Source: Promethearchaeota archaeon
GTDB lineage: Archaea; Asgardarchaeota; Lokiarchaeia; Sigynarchaeales; SOKP01
Assembly: GCA_016839635.1 (NCBI GenBank)
Contig: JAEOTV010000258.1
Coordinates: 1 to 9,036, forward strand
Direction: 5' to 3'
DNA length: 9,036 nt
Below are positions 6,853 through 9,036 of this stretch, piece by piece. The position numbers were made by a program, and so were the translations under genes. The notes under the pieces are model-generated. The model made no database searches. It was not told the origin of the DNA and was given only the letters and a program-made list of their open reading frames with translations. Position 1 is the stretch's first letter, and each line of letters opens with the position of its first letter.

Positions 6853-7818
6853 CTAATTATATTTCCACTTTAATTGTATTGATATATTATTTAAAGCATT
6901 GATTAGAGGTCTAACAAGTTTTTTATCATAAATATTTGGAGAAGAAATGCCTCTTTGAGCTTTCCATCCCATCTGAGTACCATTTCCTATTTCTCTCTGC
7001 CCAAATTTTAAAATATTACTTAAATCTCGTACCCACCAATAGAATCTTAACCATTTTTTATTTGGATTATCCTTAGAATATATTACTGCTAATGCTTTCC
7101 ATTCACCCATCAGCCATTTAAGAGTTATTCCACTCACAGGTAAGTAATAATTTATTGGAAAATTTGCGTGAAATCGTAGATCGAGGTTTTCTGGAGGTAT
7201 ATTGAAAATGGGTTGATTATATCCTTCTAAAATAACAATTTCACCACAATGCTGACATTCATAATGTGATTTCATTTTATCCATCTTTTTCTGACACTTA
7301 GGACATGTTTTATTTTCAATAATTCTATATTTTATAATATCTAAACTCTTTTCCTTCTCTAAATCTTCTTGTGTTTTAGGTTCTTGTTTTCCATATTTCC
7401 CCCTCCAACTCCAAATATCATCAAATGATTCATCAATTTTTTCTAAAGCAAGGATTATATTATTTAAAACGTATTTATCATAGATTTTGAACATACCTGC
7501 ATGTTGTGAATTTTTCCACCAAGAGAGTCTTACATATTTTTCATCTTTTAAATATGCACTATGACAAATTAATACTGCAAACAAGCGATTATCGGTTTTA
7601 TTTATTGTAATTCCTTTCTCACAAATTTCATATTGTTTATTTAGACTTACATTTTTATGAAAATATTCGCCATCTTGAAACGCTCCTTCTTCAGATAATT
7701 TTTTCTCCTTGGCTTCTGCTTCTCTATCTTTTTGTTTAATTATTTTTTTACATTGAGGACATTGAAAAATTCCTTCTACTAAAGGTTGCATTTTTATGTT
7801 ACATGCAGGGCAATTCAT
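6853..7818 (-). CDS. Duplicated zinc-ribbon protein with Trp/Arg-rich alpha/beta domains
   Basis: 321 aa from an ATG (7818-7816) to TAG, one base after the preceding stop. Two zinc ribbons are clear: C3-x2-C6 with C20-x2-C23, and C172-x2-C175 with C188-x2-C191. Each is followed by a similar domain. In the first (about 53-130) GIT at 69-71, AVLI at 81-84, KYVRLSWWK at 94-102 and IYDKYVLNNIILALEKI at 112-128 correspond to GIT at 230-232, LAVI at 243-246, KKWLRFYWWVRD at 254-265 and IYDKKLVRPLINALNNI at 296-312 in the second. The protein is thus an internal tandem duplication, with an acidic/basic linker at 129-170. The pattern of a basic aromatic strand followed by a helix faintly recalls PC4/YdbC-type single-strand DNA-binding folds, but this is weak. 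The likely role is nucleic-acid or nucleoprotein recognition within the operon's complex. No nuclease motif is seen. Confidence 0.92.
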   Translation of the reverse strand: MNCPACNIKMQPLVEGIFQCPQCKKIIKQKDREAEAKEKKLSEEGAFQDGEYFHKNVSLNKQYEICEKGITINKTDNRLFAVLICHSAYLKDEKYVRLSWWKNSQHAGMFKIYDKYVLNNIILALEKIDESFDDIWSWRGKYGKQEPKTQEDLEKEKSLDIIKYRIIENKTCPKCQKKMDKMKSHYECQHCGEIVILEGYNQPIFNIPPENLDLRFHANFPINYYLPVSGITLKWLMGEWKALAVIYSKDNPNKKWLRFYWWVRDLSNILKFGQREIGNGTQMGWKAQRGISSPNIYDKKLVRPLINALNNISIQLKWKYN

Positions 7819-7819
7819 T

Positions 7820-8920
7820 TTAATCTTCAGTACTCATTATTATTAGTCTTTCATAATCTAAATTTAATAATTTTAATTCTTTCTCCATTATTTTAGAAAT
7901 TTCTTCATTTATTTTTACTAATTCTTTTCGATAGTTTATCAATGAATTTTGAATATTATCTATAATATCATCTTCATTGAAAGATATTTTTTCAATAAAT
8001 TCTAAATATCTATATTTTTTATTCTTACCCGAATAATAAATTTTCAATTCTATTAATTTCTTATCTAATTGTTCGATTTGGTTTTTAGTTATTAATAATT
8101 TTGATAATTGGGAATACCATTTTTGATATATACCATCATTCTTATTTATTTTCTCAAAATTAAACTTATCTGAAAGCTCTACTTTCTCATCCTTAAGGTA
8201 TTGTATAATATCTTTGCTTTCTTCTATTGCTTTTGCAATTTTTTTCATTACTGGTTTTGTGTTCAATACTGGTTCAAAGATTTTAATAAATTTGTTAATA
8301 TTTTCTTGAATTTCATTGAATCTTTGATAAAATCCTTCAATTGTTACTTCAATTCTAATCGCTTGATATATATTCCCATATTGATCTAAAATATAGTATA
8401 AATCATTAGATAAGGTATAATCATGTTCACCAATTCCAATAATTAATGGATGGATCATATTACTTTTCTCACATCGAACACCCTTTAATCTTGTAAGAGC
8501 TAAATTAAAATTCCTTCTTGTTAAAGACTTAAATTTCTTATTTACTATCAAATAAAGTGTGTCATCAGGGATAGAAATTATATCATTTTCGATGGTTATA
8601 GTTTCTTCTCCTATCTTTAAAATAAAATCATCATCTTTTTGTTGAAACTCTTTTATACTTCGAACATTTTTAATTAAACCTAAATCTACATAAATCTCGA
8701 TAAATTCCTCATCCCAAAAATTTACAATATTGTTTTTATAAATTTCATCTAACAACAACACTCTTTCATATGACTCTATGATTGTATTGTCGGTTAAATC
8801 CTTAAATAAATCGTTCCTAATGATATACAAAAAAAGAATAATATATCTCATATCTGCATTATTAAAAATATTATCGATTAAGTTCTTATCATGTTCTAAT
8901 GATAAATTTTTATGTTCCAT
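7820..8920 (-). CDS. Unknown 366 aa helical protein, first gene of the operon
   Basis: 366 aa from an ATG (8920-8918) to TAA. I do not recognise the family. Residues 12-105 have a winged-helix flavour: ADMRYIILFLYIIRNDL, then a helical region, then FIEIYVDLGLIKNV followed by a hairpin with strands FILKIG and ETITIEN. The helix-LGLIK-strand pattern resembles FEELGIIKV in the last gene of the window. Residues 118-195 are mixed alpha/beta with a basic patch (KKFKSLTRRN, 128-137). Residues 196-355 are helical and coiled-coil-like, ending in KINEEISKIMEKELKLL. There are no membrane segments, zinc sites or enzymatic motifs. A 116-base upstream region carries a possible promoter and an AGGAG. The next ATG is one base past the stop, implying coupling to the zinc-ribbon gene. 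It could be a DNA-binding or scaffold subunit. Confidence 0.88.
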   Translation of the reverse strand: MEHKNLSLEHDKNLIDNIFNNADMRYIILFLYIIRNDLFKDLTDNTIIESYERVLLLDEIYKNNIVNFWDEEFIEIYVDLGLIKNVRSIKEFQQKDDDFILKIGEETITIENDIISIPDDTLYLIVNKKFKSLTRRNFNLALTRLKGVRCEKSNMIHPLIIGIGEHDYTLSNDLYYILDQYGNIYQAIRIEVTIEGFYQRFNEIQENINKFIKIFEPVLNTKPVMKKIAKAIEESKDIIQYLKDEKVELSDKFNFEKINKNDGIYQKWYSQLSKLLITKNQIEQLDKKLIELKIYYSGKNKKYRYLEFIEKISFNEDDIIDNIQNSLINYRKELVKINEEISKIMEKELKLLNLDYERLIIMSTED

Positions 8921-8932
8921 GCCTAAAATCCA

Positions 8933-8937
8933 CTCCT
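8933..8937 (-). promoter_or_regulatory. Candidate ribosome binding site of the first gene
   Basis: Minus-strand AGGAG at 8937-8933, in AAGGAGTGGAT, lies 12 bases before the ATG at 8920. The sequence match is good but the spacing is longer than typical. Confidence 0.35.
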
Positions 8938-8982
8938 TATAATTAAAACTGCTAAATCATTTCAGTCAAAAAGAGTATTTAG

Positions 8983-8991
8983 TATAATAAA
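8983..8991 (-). promoter_or_regulatory. Candidate archaeal TATA-type promoter element
   Basis: Minus-strand TTTATTATA at 8991-8983, in the 116 bases upstream of the first gene, resembles an archaeal box A. Transcription starting some 25 bases downstream would leave a leader of about 40 bases that includes the AGGAG. In DNA this AT-rich such matches are common by chance. The rest of 8921-9036 holds no gene that I can see. Confidence 0.25.
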
Positions 8992-9036
8992 TCATTCCTA
9001 AAAAATTTTACTAATTCCTTCGAAATTTTTAACATA

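Noticed and set aside
2151..8389. Several plus-strand open frames of 60-90 codons (for example 2151-2339, 3276-3536, 8201-8389)
   Set aside because: All lie opposite strongly supported minus-strand genes, have odd Phe/Tyr/Leu-rich composition expected of antisense frames, and lack ribosome sites.
1..9036. tRNA, rRNA, CRISPR repeats, insertion-sequence ends or long direct repeats
   Set aside because: None was found on either strand by reading; the only recurring elements are AT-rich simple runs.

Overview
The window is a strongly AT-rich stretch of prokaryotic DNA in which every credible gene lies on the minus strand. Read from right to left there are eight genes: seven complete and one cut by the left edge. 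Gaps are 1, 29, 21, 19, 49, about 24 (or 90, depending on one start) and 1 base. There is no gap over 300 bases, no RNA gene, no insertion sequence, no CRISPR array and no convincing terminator, so the block reads as one operon. The likely source is an AT-rich archaeon, possibly Asgard-like. This rests on Lys/Ile/Asn-rich proteins, GGTGA-, GTGA- and AGGAG-type ribosome sites, a possible archaeal TATA element and a CDC48/spastin-class AAA+ ATPase. It is an inference; an AT-rich bacterium or a large archaeal mobile element cannot be excluded.

Layout in transcription order: (1) 8920-7820, unknown 366 aa helical protein with a possible winged-helix N-terminus; (2) 7818-6853, 321 aa protein built as a tandem duplication of [zinc ribbon + Trp/Arg-rich alpha/beta domain]; (3) 6823-5684, unknown 379 aa protein with a possible winged helix and a hydrophobic segment; (4) 5662-4355, unknown 435 aa protein with a basic N-terminal tail; (5) 4335-3226, a AAA+ ATPase with all main catalytic motifs; (6) 3176-2136, a cysteine-free, highly charged coiled-coil protein; (7) 2045-483, with coding probably reaching 2111, a small SMC/Rad50-shaped protein whose Walker A, signature and Walker B sites all look degenerate; (8) 481-1, the first 160 residues of a protein that resembles tandem-winged-helix KITE/MAGE-type SMC partners.

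The most interesting reading is that genes 7 and 8 are a divergent SMC-KITE pair in which the SMC-like subunit can no longer hydrolyse ATP, and that the AAA+ protein of gene 5 is the only visible motor. Zinc-ribbon and winged-helix-like partners suggest action on nucleic acid. I recognise no described system with this gene order. Motif and family calls come from reading the sequence by eye; no database search was possible.
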